DNA of 64,000 nt from assembly GCA_000768855.1 (NCBI GenBank), contig JRAN01000052.1, positions 62,001 through 126,000 on the forward strand, read 5' to 3'. The notes under the pieces are model-generated. The model worked only from the letters and a program-made list of their open reading frames with translations, did no database searches and was not told the origin of the DNA. Source of the DNA: Porphyromonadaceae bacterium COT-184 OH4590 (GTDB lineage Bacteria; Bacteroidota; Bacteroidia; Bacteroidales; Paludibacteraceae). The first letter of the stretch is position 1, and each line of letters opens with the position of its first letter. The position numbers were made by a program, and so were the translations under genes. This document shows positions 26,978 to 34,455 of this stretch, one piece after another.

Positions 26978-27883
26978 TTATTTTGGCAACGAAAAATCGG
27001 CTGAACCTATAAGATGCGAATCTACAAATATATCAACTCTATAGGAACCTTTGATAAGAGTCTCATTAACTGTCCAGTACACAGTCTGAGAAGTCTCTAT
27101 GCCCGAATATTCAAAATTCTTTTTTGCAGAATAGACAATATTTTTATTTTCGTAAAAGAATGTGTCCGAAGATTTTGTAAACAACACATCTTTATTAGGA
27201 TTCACTATTCTGATATACACCGTTTTTTCGCCAACATTGGCAGTGATATTTTTAGATATAGTAAACGAGATTTTTACTACATCGGCTCTACTTAATCGAG
27301 TTGTTTTTTTGCCATTTTTGGTCTGTAGCTCTACCGCTATATTTCTTGCTTCGAGCTGTGCCGCACGCATAACTTTTTCTGTCAAGTTTTCGTTGCGTAG
27401 CGACAATGTATCCACTCTTCGCGATGCCTCTTGAAACTTGCGATTAACCTCCACGTTTTCTGTTTTTAGTTGAGTATTTGCCTTGTTCAAAGAGTCAACC
27501 TGAGCTATGTAGTATGTCAATACCTTACGAACGGTAGAAAGCTCATTTTTTAACTCGTTTATTCGTTTTACATTGGTTGCTTTGGTTGTTCGCAACTCTT
27601 CAAGCAAAAGCTGAACTCTCTTTTGCTCATTATTAAGTTTTTTAAGTATAGAATCATTATTAACCTGCAAACTAAACCCCTCCAAATCATTAGACAAGGT
27701 AACATAGTCTTGCTCGAGCTGAGTTTTGTTCTGTTCCATTTGCTCTTTTTCATACGAAAATTGTTCTAAAATTTCGTCTCTTTCTTTTTTAGCACTGTTC
27801 AATTGATAAGCTAAAAAACCTATCAAACCTGCCAATATTACAATGGCAATTATACCTACTGTTACTAAAACTTTCTTATTCAT
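26978..27883 (-). CDS. Membrane-anchored coiled-coil protein, unknown function
   Basis: This 301-aa protein has an N-terminal transmembrane anchor (residues 4-27, VLVTVGIIAIVILAGLIGFL). A long coiled coil covers about 30-175, rich in E, K, Q and L heptads (EEILEQF..., KRVQLLLEELRTT, VDSLNKANTQLKTENVEV). A C-terminal beta-sandwich-like domain (about 195-300) has VVKISFTISKNITANVGEKT and YRVDIFVDSHLIGSADF. This design is common in conserved Bacteroidota proteins of unknown role. It may organise the envelope or division site. It has its own -7 box inside the upstream gene's 3' end, and probably also read-through from that gene. Confidence 0.8.
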   Translation of the reverse strand: MNKKVLVTVGIIAIVILAGLIGFLAYQLNSAKKERDEILEQFSYEKEQMEQNKTQLEQDYVTLSNDLEGFSLQVNNDSILKKLNNEQKRVQLLLEELRTTKATNVKRINELKNELSTVRKVLTYYIAQVDSLNKANTQLKTENVEVNRKFQEASRRVDTLSLRNENLTEKVMRAAQLEARNIAVELQTKNGKKTTRLSRADVVKISFTISKNITANVGEKTVYIRIVNPNKDVLFTKSSDTFFYENKNIVYSAKKNFEYSGIETSQTVYWTVNETLIKGSYRVDIFVDSHLIGSADFSLPK

Positions 27884-27915
27884 AACTTTCTATTTTTTTT
27901 AAATTTTACGACCGA

Positions 27916-27923
27916 CAAAATTA
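27916..27923 (-). promoter_or_regulatory. -7 box upstream of the coiled-coil gene
   Basis: TAATTTTG on the minus strand matches TAnnTTTG and overlaps the last bases of the DciA-like gene. It is 32 bases before the coiled-coil ATG. Confidence 0.4.
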
Positions 27924-28226
27924 TAAAAAAACAATATTATCCACAAATTTTATTCCGATTTCTTTATTAATTTTTTCTATAATATTCGATTTCTGTAGTA
28001 CCAAATTCAATTTCAGAGGAGCTGATGATACTTTTACAATCATTACTCCGTCTCTGTTTTTTACTTCTGTAAAGTAGCTACACACCACATCTCCCAACAC
28101 CTGTGGCAGAATAGTCGAAGCAATATCTTTTTCTATAAAACTACGATAAAATTCATCTCCACATTCCAATCTTAACGACTCTATTATAGCTTGCTTAGAT
28201 ATTTTTATTGGTTCTGTTTTTTTCAT
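27921..28226 (-). CDS. DUF721 / DciA-like protein
   Basis: This 101-aa protein is of the DUF721 family. DciA, a family member, loads the replicative helicase DnaB in bacteria without DnaC. The conserved frame is ILPQVLGDVVCSYFTEVKNR followed by GVMIVKVSSAPLKLNLVLQK and a C-terminal VDNIVFL. It is close to the usual size of the Bacteroidota form. It lies 10 bases after the EEP nuclease gene. A helicase-loader role is inference from the family; Bacteroidota members are not well studied. Confidence 0.82.
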   Translation of the reverse strand: MKKTEPIKISKQAIIESLRLECGDEFYRSFIEKDIASTILPQVLGDVVCSYFTEVKNRDGVMIVKVSSAPLKLNLVLQKSNIIEKINKEIGIKFVDNIVFL

Positions 28227-28236
28227 AAAAGCAATT

Positions 28237-29256
28237 TCATTTTAATATCAAATCGACCAATACGGGCAAGTGGTCACTATAACCATTGTTATACCTCATA
28301 CCGATGTAAGTGCGAAATGGGCGTTTACCTACTATTTTGTCGTCTTCCAATAGCCAATCGGGAGCAAAAACTCTTACTTTATCTTCCAAAACCGTAGTTT
28401 TACTTTCATTACTCAACAGTGCCCCCGATACAATTATTTGGTCTAACATATTCCATTGGTCTCTATGACGGTAAGAACCTATATTGGACTGTTTATGAAG
28501 TTTATATGTCAAATTATAAAGATTATTGTTTGTTACTTTACCATCATTGGGCAAAGGGTTGGCGTCTAAGGTTATCCTTATCGAATGGTTATCGGGCATA
28601 TCATTAAAGTCGCCGACAATCACTATTTTGGCTGCATTGCTAATAGCAAACAGACTATCACAGGCATTTCTCAACCGTCCCGCAGCCGCCACTCTTCGCT
28701 CTTCGCTCTCCAATTCCCCTCCAAGTCGCGAAGGGAAGTGATTTACAAAGACATGCAACGTATCTCCATTGGTTAATTTACCGCTTGCGTATAGAATATC
28801 TCTCGTAGTAACCACTGTATTAGGCAATTGCACAGAGATAGGTCGAGAGTTTATCAACCTAAACTTATCCGGCAAATATAGCAAACCGACATCAACACCT
28901 CGCGCATCGGGCGATTCATAGTGAACTATTCGATAATCAAGGTTTTTCAGCCCCGTTTTATGAGTGAGCTCGTACAGAACATTATAGTTTTCTATTTCAC
29001 AAAGCCCTATCAAAGCGGGTGGCTCCCACTCTCCGGAGGCAACTATAACCTTCGATATATTATAAAGTTTCTGACGGTATCGCTCATAAGTCCACCCGCG
29101 ACTACCTCCATACAGATACTCTCTATCATTATACAGAGAATCGTCTTTATTATCAAACAAGTTTTCGACATTATAAGTCATTATCTTTATCTTATCCTGT
29201 GGAAATAGACAATGAGAGAATGTTAAAAACAAAAATATTACATATATAAACCTCAT
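28237..29256 (-). CDS. Exported endonuclease/exonuclease/phosphatase family protein
   Basis: This 339-aa protein has the EEP (DNase I/exonuclease III-like) fold and a signal peptide (1-18, FLFLTFSHCLFPQ). Motifs are MTYNVENLFDN (about 26-36), GLCEIENYN with the metal-ligand Glu, VFVNHFPSR, VIVGDFNDMPDNHS and the terminal GYSDHLPVLVDL with the catalytic His. Related Bacteroidota proteins are annotated as endonucleases; the substrate could be extracellular nucleic acid or a phosphoester. It has a -7 box at 29279-29286 and leads the run into the DciA-like gene. Confidence 0.88.
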   Translation of the reverse strand: MRFIYVIFLFLTFSHCLFPQDKIKIMTYNVENLFDNKDDSLYNDREYLYGGSRGWTYERYRQKLYNISKVIVASGEWEPPALIGLCEIENYNVLYELTHKTGLKNLDYRIVHYESPDARGVDVGLLYLPDKFRLINSRPISVQLPNTVVTTRDILYASGKLTNGDTLHVFVNHFPSRLGGELESEERRVAAAGRLRNACDSLFAISNAAKIVIVGDFNDMPDNHSIRITLDANPLPNDGKVTNNNLYNLTYKLHKQSNIGSYRHRDQWNMLDQIIVSGALLSNESKTTVLEDKVRVFAPDWLLEDDKIVGKRPFRTYIGMRYNNGYSDHLPVLVDLILK

Positions 29257-29278
29257 ATCGAAAACATATAATTTAGCA

Positions 29279-29286
29279 CAAAGGTA
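29279..29286 (-). promoter_or_regulatory. -7 box upstream of the EEP nuclease gene
   Basis: TACCTTTG on the minus strand fits TAnnTTTG, 22 bases before the ATG. No -33 element at 19-22 bases. Confidence 0.45.
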
Positions 29287-29339
29287 ATATTTTTTTAATA
29301 ATTTGTATTTTGTAATGTTTTACATAAAATATCGAAAAA

Positions 29340-29366
29340 AACGAGTTATTTTATCAATAACTCGTT
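29340..29366 (-). terminator. Terminator of the TraB/GumN gene
   Basis: AACGAGTTATT (29340-29350) and AATAACTCGTT (29356-29366) pair perfectly around a five-base loop. On the minus strand six T's follow. It lies 19 bases after the stop. Confidence 0.85.
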
Positions 29367-29385
29367 GATATATTTTTATCTAAAA

Positions 29386-30267
29386 TTACTTTCTAACAGG
29401 CTCTACTTTATATCCAAGTCGCTGCAGTCCGGAAAGTAAGCCTACCTCTCCTACAAGATGGAGGCAACCCACAGCAACGAAAGTACTTTTTTTCGACATA
29501 ATGGCAGGTAGCTGTTCTAACCAATTCTTGTTGCGATTATCTATTAAAGCCATTTGCTGATCTGCACTCATCGGGCATATATTATGCAACTGTGTCGACA
29601 GACCTTTAAAGTCTGCTTTACGATAATTTTTAGCCATATTCTCAGCATAATCTTTGTTCCTTAACATACACAACAGGTCGTTAGCCTGACGAGAAAGGGA
29701 AGACGATTCGAATAATAGGGCTAATTGGTCTTGTACTTGTTCCAAACCTATCACCGGAAGTCCTTTCTTTATTGCCTGTTGCTGAAACCAAACATCGAAT
29801 GCTTCGTCAGGTTTTACGTTAGGAAACATCTTTTGGTGTATATTTGCAGAATAAAGTGTATTTACCATAGCAGGCTTCAATGCCGCAAACGTCTCTAATC
29901 CGGCACCAAACAATGCCTTCAGCTGTTCGTCAACAAATGCGTAATCTTCTTTGGACAGCAACATCTGCCAAGTGGTGTCTTGTGGCATCATACTTGCTGC
30001 CTGCATCGCAACGGCTATATTAGCCATATCGCTCATTATAAGTTCTACTACCACCTGTTCGCTCAAGTCGAATGCCTTTTTTAATCCAGGCACACTATCC
30101 AAAAAACTAAGTGGGAAAATATGATGCGTGCCAAACACATATGATGGCTTCTTTAGCCCATTGCCCGATATTTTCCACAATAATGCACCTGTTTTTTCAC
30201 TATTTTTTTGTGCCGATACCGAACCAACCCAAAGTGCCAGCATCACCAACAACAATAACTTCTTCAT
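29386..30267 (-). CDS. TraB/GumN family exported protein
   Basis: This 293-aa protein belongs to the TraB/PrgY/GumN group, related to Tiki proteases. The start ATG 30267 gives a signal peptide (about 1-20, LALWVGSVSAQ). The core begins LLWKISGNGLKKPSYVFGTHH, with the GTHH motif, then EQVVVELIMSD with the conserved Glu, and ends with VAVGCLHLVGEVGLLSGLQR. GTHH, the Glu and GCLHL are the predicted metal site of the family. Substrates in Bacteroidota are unknown. It has a well-placed promoter and a terminator, so it is monocistronic. Confidence 0.88.
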   Translation of the reverse strand: MKKLLLLVMLALWVGSVSAQKNSEKTGALLWKISGNGLKKPSYVFGTHHIFPLSFLDSVPGLKKAFDLSEQVVVELIMSDMANIAVAMQAASMMPQDTTWQMLLSKEDYAFVDEQLKALFGAGLETFAALKPAMVNTLYSANIHQKMFPNVKPDEAFDVWFQQQAIKKGLPVIGLEQVQDQLALLFESSSLSRQANDLLCMLRNKDYAENMAKNYRKADFKGLSTQLHNICPMSADQQMALIDNRNKNWLEQLPAIMSKKSTFVAVGCLHLVGEVGLLSGLQRLGYKVEPVRK

Positions 30268-30298
30268 AATTAATACCATATTTTTTTTTAATAATTTA

Positions 30299-30330
30299 CA
30301 AAGATAATAATTTTTAGTTTTTTAAGCAAA
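30299..30330 (-). promoter_or_regulatory. Promoter of the TraB/GumN gene
   Basis: On the minus strand TTTG (30327-30330) and TATCTTTG (30299-30306) are 20 bases apart, a full Bacteroidota promoter, 31 bases before the ATG. Confidence 0.68.
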
Positions 30331-30446
30331 CAAAAGCGTAATAGCCAAAAGCATTTAGCGAAAGAAAATAAACTTATTGCAATTGATTTCATATAAAAAC
30401 TTAACTAACAATCCGAGTTGATAATTTTACGAACTTAATACAAATA

Positions 30447-30484
30447 AAAAAGGGATTGGCTTTTTTATCGGTCAATCCCTTTTT
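30447..30484 (-). terminator. Terminator of acpP-fabF
   Basis: AAAAAGGGATTG (30447-30458) pairs with CAATCCCTTTTT (30473-30484) around a 14-base loop, with T's downstream on the minus strand. It lies 20 bases after the fabF stop. Confidence 0.85.
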
Positions 30485-30503
30485 GTTAAATTTTATTACT
30501 CAA

Positions 30504-31760
30504 TCAAATCTTTTTTACAATAATACTTGCATTGTGTCCGCCAAAACCAAATGTATTTGACAGAACTGCTCTAACGGTACGCTTTTGGGCTGTATTGAAT
30601 GTTAGATTTAGGTTATAATCTATTTCTTCGTCTATATCGTCTGCGGCGTGATTGATTGTAGGCGGTATTATATCGTTTTGAATAGACAACACCGAAATAA
30701 TAGCCTCAATAGCACCTGTAGCACCGAGTAGGTGTCCTGTCATAGACTTTGTAGCACTAATATTTAATTTATATGCATGGTCACCGAATACGTTTTTGAT
30801 AGCCTTCAACTCCGACACGTCGCCCAAAGGTGTGGATGTGCCATGAACATTGATATAGTCTATATCGGTCGGTTGCATACCTGCGTCTTCCAATGCATTA
30901 CGCATTACCATCTGTGCTCCGTAACCTTCCGGGTGTGGGGCTGTTAGGTGGTAAGCATCGGCACTTAGACCTCCTCCCACAAATTCGGCATATATTTTGG
31001 CTCCACGTGCCTTGGCATGTTCGTACTCTTCGAGCACAAGACAACCTGCTCCTTCGCCCAATACAAAACCATCGCGAGACTTGGAGTAGGGGCGAGAAGC
31101 CGTCTCGGGGCTGTCATTGCGAGTAGACAGAGCATGCATAGACGAGAAACCGCCTATACCTGCCGCACATACTGCCGCCTCCGAACCTCCCGCCAAGATA
31201 ACATCGGCTTTGCCGAGTCTTATGTAGTTGAATGCATCTACCAAAGCATTAGTAGATGACGCACAAGCCGACGTAGTGGTAAAGTTGACACCTCTAAAAC
31301 CGTATTTTATTGATATCATACCCGGAGCTATATCGGCAATCATTTTGGGAATAAAAAATGGGTTGAACCTCGGTCCCATCTCTCTATTGGAAAAATATCC
31401 CTCCATCTCCTGCTCAAAAGTGATAATGCCACCTATGCCAACTCCGAAGATTACACCTATTCGGTCTAAATTCAGTTTGTCTGTTTCAAGCTTGGCATCT
31501 TCTACAGCTTGTGTAGCAACTGCCATGGAATATTGCGTATATAAATCCATCTTGCGAGCCTCTTTGGGCTCAATATATTGATTTGGGTCAAACCCTTTTA
31601 CCTCACAAGCAAATTTAACCTTGAACTTTTCGGTATCAAAACGTGTAATAGGTCCTGCTCCACTTCTCCCTTTGACAACGCCGTCCCAGAATTCTGAGAC
31701 GGTGTTACCAATAGGGGTAATAGCGCCGAGACCGGTTACTACTACTCTCTTTAACTCCAT
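30504..31760 (-). CDS. fabF: 3-oxoacyl-[ACP] synthase II (KAS II)
   Basis: This 418-aa condensing enzyme extends acyl-ACP with malonyl-ACP in fatty acid elongation. The nucleophile is Cys166 (TTTSACASSTNA), with the two His in NVHGTSTPLGD and SMTGHLLGATGA, and the C-terminal NTFGFGGHNASI. Length is typical. I use the ATG at 31760 (MELKRVVVTGLG). It begins 8 bases after acpP ends, so acpP-fabF is one operon, the common arrangement in bacteria. Confidence 0.97.
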   Translation of the reverse strand: MELKRVVVTGLGAITPIGNTVSEFWDGVVKGRSGAGPITRFDTEKFKVKFACEVKGFDPNQYIEPKEARKMDLYTQYSMAVATQAVEDAKLETDKLNLDRIGVIFGVGIGGIITFEQEMEGYFSNREMGPRFNPFFIPKMIADIAPGMISIKYGFRGVNFTTTSACASSTNALVDAFNYIRLGKADVILAGGSEAAVCAAGIGGFSSMHALSTRNDSPETASRPYSKSRDGFVLGEGAGCLVLEEYEHAKARGAKIYAEFVGGGLSADAYHLTAPHPEGYGAQMVMRNALEDAGMQPTDIDYINVHGTSTPLGDVSELKAIKNVFGDHAYKLNISATKSMTGHLLGATGAIEAIISVLSIQNDIIPPTINHAADDIDEEIDYNLNLTFNTAQKRTVRAVLSNTFGFGGHNASIIVKKI

Positions 31761-31768
31761 ATACAAAT

Positions 31769-32005
31769 TTATTTAATGGCTGCTTCAATATGCGAAATGG
31801 CTTCGCCTACTGTTGAAATTTTGGATGCGTCTTCTTCTGCTATTTGAATTCCGAATTCTTTTTCAAATTCCATAATCAATTCAACAGTGTCCAAAGAGTC
31901 CGCTCCAAGGTCATTTGTGAAAGAAGCTGAGTTAACTACTTCTGCTTCAGATACTCCTAATTTACCTACAATAATGTCTTTTACTTTTTGTGTTACTTCT
32001 GACAT
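31769..32005 (-). CDS. acpP: Acyl carrier protein
   Basis: This 78-aa acidic four-helix carrier holds the growing acyl chain on 4'-phosphopantetheine attached to Ser37 in the motif [12 protein letters not shown]. The start ATG 32005 gives [12 protein letters not shown], the normal N-terminus. A longer frame from a TTG at 32059 is rejected because that TTG is inside the -7 box. It is the first gene of acpP-fabF. Confidence 0.97.
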   Translation of the reverse strand: MSEVTQKVKDIIVGKLGVSEAEVVNSASFTNDLGADSLDTVELIMEFEKEFGIQIAEEDASKISTVGEAISHIEAAIK

Positions 32006-32323
32006 AATAAAATAAAAAAAATTAGTTAATACTTTAAATTTACTTTTTTGGTACTGCAAAAGTAATACTTTTTTGATTTATCGATTTTTATTTTTACCAA
32101 AAAAAAGACAAAAATGCACACTAAGCTCATATTTGAGCACAAATAATGTTATTAAAAATTATTAAATACTTGTTTGTTACATCTTTAATAAATATTAAAA
32201 TTTAGCAAAGCTATATTAAACAATGTTAATAACTTCCACACAAAAACAAAACAATTTGATTATCAAAGCATTTTACAAAACAATCTTTTTTATTAATTTT
32301 GCGAAAAATTTAATTTAAAATAG
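32006..32323. other. Divergent promoter region, acpP and fabB
   Basis: This 318-base AT-rich region separates two divergent fatty acid genes. It holds TACTTTTG on the minus strand (32057-32064, acpP, 51 bases before ATG) and TAATTTTG on the plus strand (32294-32301, fabB, 22 bases before ATG). The 230 bases between are rich in A and T runs with no clear -33 boxes or operator palindrome. Confidence 0.5.
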
Positions 32324-33541
32324 ATGAGAAGAGTTGTTATAACAGGAGTTGGCATATACTCTTGTATTGGTAAAAATATAGAGGAGGTCGCAAAATCGCT
32401 GTATGAGGGCAAATCGGGTATAGGTATTGAACCCGAACGTTCGGAATATGGTTACCGCTCGCCACTAACAGGCATTGTGGAGAGACCCAAGCTGAAAGGT
32501 GTCTTAGACCGTCGTCTAAGAATAGGACTTGCCGAAGAGGGCGAATACGCCTATATGGCTACTTTAGAGGCTTTTGCTAACGCAAAAATAGATTTGGATT
32601 ATCTCGAAAATAACGAAATGGGTATATTCTATGGAAACGATTCATCGGCTAAAGCAGTAATAGAGGCTAACAATATAGCTATGGAAAAGCGAGACACTTC
32701 GTTGATTGGTTCGGGAGCTATTTTCCAGTCGATGAATTCCACCGTTACAATGAATTTATCTACAATATTCAAACTTAGAGGAGCCAATATGACTATCTCC
32801 GCTGCCTGTGCAAGTGGCTCACATTCAATCGGATTGGGCTATCTATTTATAAAACAAGGATTACAGGATTTGGTTTTGTGCGGAGGTGCACAAGAGACTA
32901 ATCTATACTCTATGGGTAGTTTCGATGCTCTGGGGGCTTTCTCCACACACATAGCCGACCCGACAAAAGCCTCGCGACCGTTCGACAAGTCACGTGACGG
33001 ACTTATACCAAGTGGAGGCGCTGCATCACTTGTGCTCGAAGAGTACGAACATGCCAAGACTCGTGGAGCCAATATATTAGCAGAGGTAGTAGGGTATGGC
33101 TTTTCGTCCAACGGACTTAATATTTCGCAGCCAAGCCCCGAAGGGTGCAATGCAGCTATAGACAGAGCATTAGCCGACGCCTCTCTAAAAGCCAATTCAA
33201 TAGACTATGTCAATGCACACGCAACATCGACGCCACAAGGCGACGCTGCGGAAGCTGTTGCTCTAGACAACATATTTTCGCCCTATAAGACACCAATATC
33301 TTCGACCAAATCTATGACCGGACACGAGTGCTGGATGGCAGGTGCCAGCGAGATAGTATATTCGATATTGATGATGAAAAACGATTTTATTGCTCCAAAT
33401 ATCAACTTTGAGTCACCCGATGAATATTCTAAAAATCTAAACATTATTACCACCACCAAACAAAAGCGGTTGAACACAATATTGTCAAATTCATTTGGTT
33501 TTGGGGGCACAAACAGCGCTCTGATAATCAAAACGATATAA
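32324..33541 (+). CDS. fabB: 3-oxoacyl-[ACP] synthase I-like (FabB type)
   Basis: This 405-aa condensing enzyme has Cys162 (SAACASGSHSIG), His299 (NAHATSTPQGD), Lys329 and His334 (STKSMTGHECWMAGASE). It resembles E. coli FabB more than FabF in the GSFDALGAFST, EYEHAKTRGANILAEVVGYG and C-terminal SNSFGFGGTNSALII regions. FabB enzymes elongate at the branch to unsaturated acids in proteobacteria; whether that holds here is unknown, since no fabA-like gene is present. WMAG replaces the SLGA-type sequence after the second His. It faces away from acpP-fabF. Confidence 0.85.
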   Translation: MRRVVITGVGIYSCIGKNIEEVAKSLYEGKSGIGIEPERSEYGYRSPLTGIVERPKLKGVLDRRLRIGLAEEGEYAYMATLEAFANAKIDLDYLENNEMGIFYGNDSSAKAVIEANNIAMEKRDTSLIGSGAIFQSMNSTVTMNLSTIFKLRGANMTISAACASGSHSIGLGYLFIKQGLQDLVLCGGAQETNLYSMGSFDALGAFSTHIADPTKASRPFDKSRDGLIPSGGAASLVLEEYEHAKTRGANILAEVVGYGFSSNGLNISQPSPEGCNAAIDRALADASLKANSIDYVNAHATSTPQGDAAEAVALDNIFSPYKTPISSTKSMTGHECWMAGASEIVYSILMMKNDFIAPNINFESPDEYSKNLNIITTTKQKRLNTILSNSFGFGGTNSALIIKTI

Positions 33542-33564
33542 CACCACAAGGCTATAAACAAACG

Positions 33565-33596
33565 AAAAACGGAACTATTTACACAGTTCCGTTTTT
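33565..33596. terminator. Bidirectional terminator between fabB and the acyltransferase gene
   Basis: AAAAACGGAACT (33565-33576) and AGTTCCGTTTTT (33585-33596) pair perfectly around an 8-base loop. A-tract and T-tract flanks allow use on both strands. Its right arm lies inside the last codons of the acyltransferase gene (stop at 33579-33581). Confidence 0.85.
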
Positions 33597-34403
33597 GTGT
33601 AATTCGAGTCCATATACTATTTCCCGAATATCTTGAGCTATAGCGTAATCACTTTTATTCCTTCCGAGCAAGTCGATAGAGATAGGTTTTCCCACTGTTA
33701 TGTCTATTTTTTTACCTTCGTATTTAAACATTTCACGTGGAAAAAGTATCAACTCTATATTGCTTTTAATACCTATTTTTTTGCGAAAATTAGAAAATTT
33801 CAAGAAAAACTCCGAACTCTGTCCCGAACAGAACACTGGCACTATAGTTCTTCGGTGCAATCGTGCTTTGGTAACAAACATTTTTTTCCATTCAGGGTCT
33901 TGCACCTTGCCGTTAGTACGACGCGATATACCACCTGAGGGGAACAAAATAATGTGATTATCTGAAACAAAGAGGTTTTCTATGGCTTCCATTTTGACTC
34001 TATCCTGCCTGTTGCCACCAACTGTAACAGGTATAAATATATCTTTCAACGGAGGTATATAGGTCAGTATTTCGTTTGTTATAAAGTTGATTTTACCCTC
34101 AAACATCATATTTAGATGTTTACCCATAGCTAAGGCTTCTAATGCTCCCAGCGGATGGTTCGACACAAATACAAGTTTATTATCTTTTGGGATATTCTCG
34201 AGTCCCTTAATATCGGTTTTAATTTTAAGTTCCTCAAGTACTTTTTCGGCAAAGGCAATACCTTTGTGTTGCTCTCCGTATTTTTCAATAATATAGTTGA
34301 TACGCTTGAGGCAGATTATTTTTTTTATCAACCAAAATACTATTTTAGGAATTTTTTTGTCTGTTTTTGTTTTTGCAATAGACTCAATGTCAATAATATC
34401 CAT
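33579..34403 (-). CDS. Lysophospholipid/ornithine-lipid-type acyltransferase (PlsC-like)
   Basis: This 274-aa protein is of the LPLAT superfamily, the group often labelled putative hemolysin or 1-acylglycerol-3-phosphate acyltransferase. The acceptor motif is SNHPLGALEA with His83; the usual Asp is replaced by Glu89. The second motif is LFPSGGISRR (FPxG). PVFCSGQSSEFF and KIDITVGKPI follow, as in the hemolysin-like group. It is probably a peripheral membrane enzyme using acyl-ACP. It starts 52 bases after ftsK and is likely cotranscribed. Its 3' end overlaps a terminator. Confidence 0.83.
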   Translation of the reverse strand: MDIIDIESIAKTKTDKKIPKIVFWLIKKIICLKRINYIIEKYGEQHKGIAFAEKVLEELKIKTDIKGLENIPKDNKLVFVSNHPLGALEALAMGKHLNMMFEGKINFITNEILTYIPPLKDIFIPVTVGGNRQDRVKMEAIENLFVSDNHIILFPSGGISRRTNGKVQDPEWKKMFVTKARLHRRTIVPVFCSGQSSEFFLKFSNFRKKIGIKSNIELILFPREMFKYEGKKIDITVGKPISIDLLGRNKSDYAIAQDIREIVYGLELHKNGTV

Positions 34404-34455
34404 TACTCTTATTTATTTACTCTTTTTCACAATAAATTATGCAGTATCTCTTTTT

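Noticed and set aside
33729-33744. parS-like sequence around CACGTG
   Set aside because: It matches the parS consensus at about 12 of 16 positions but lies in the acyltransferase coding region, and other CACGTG sites in the window match even less. parAB is far away. Not enough for a parS call.
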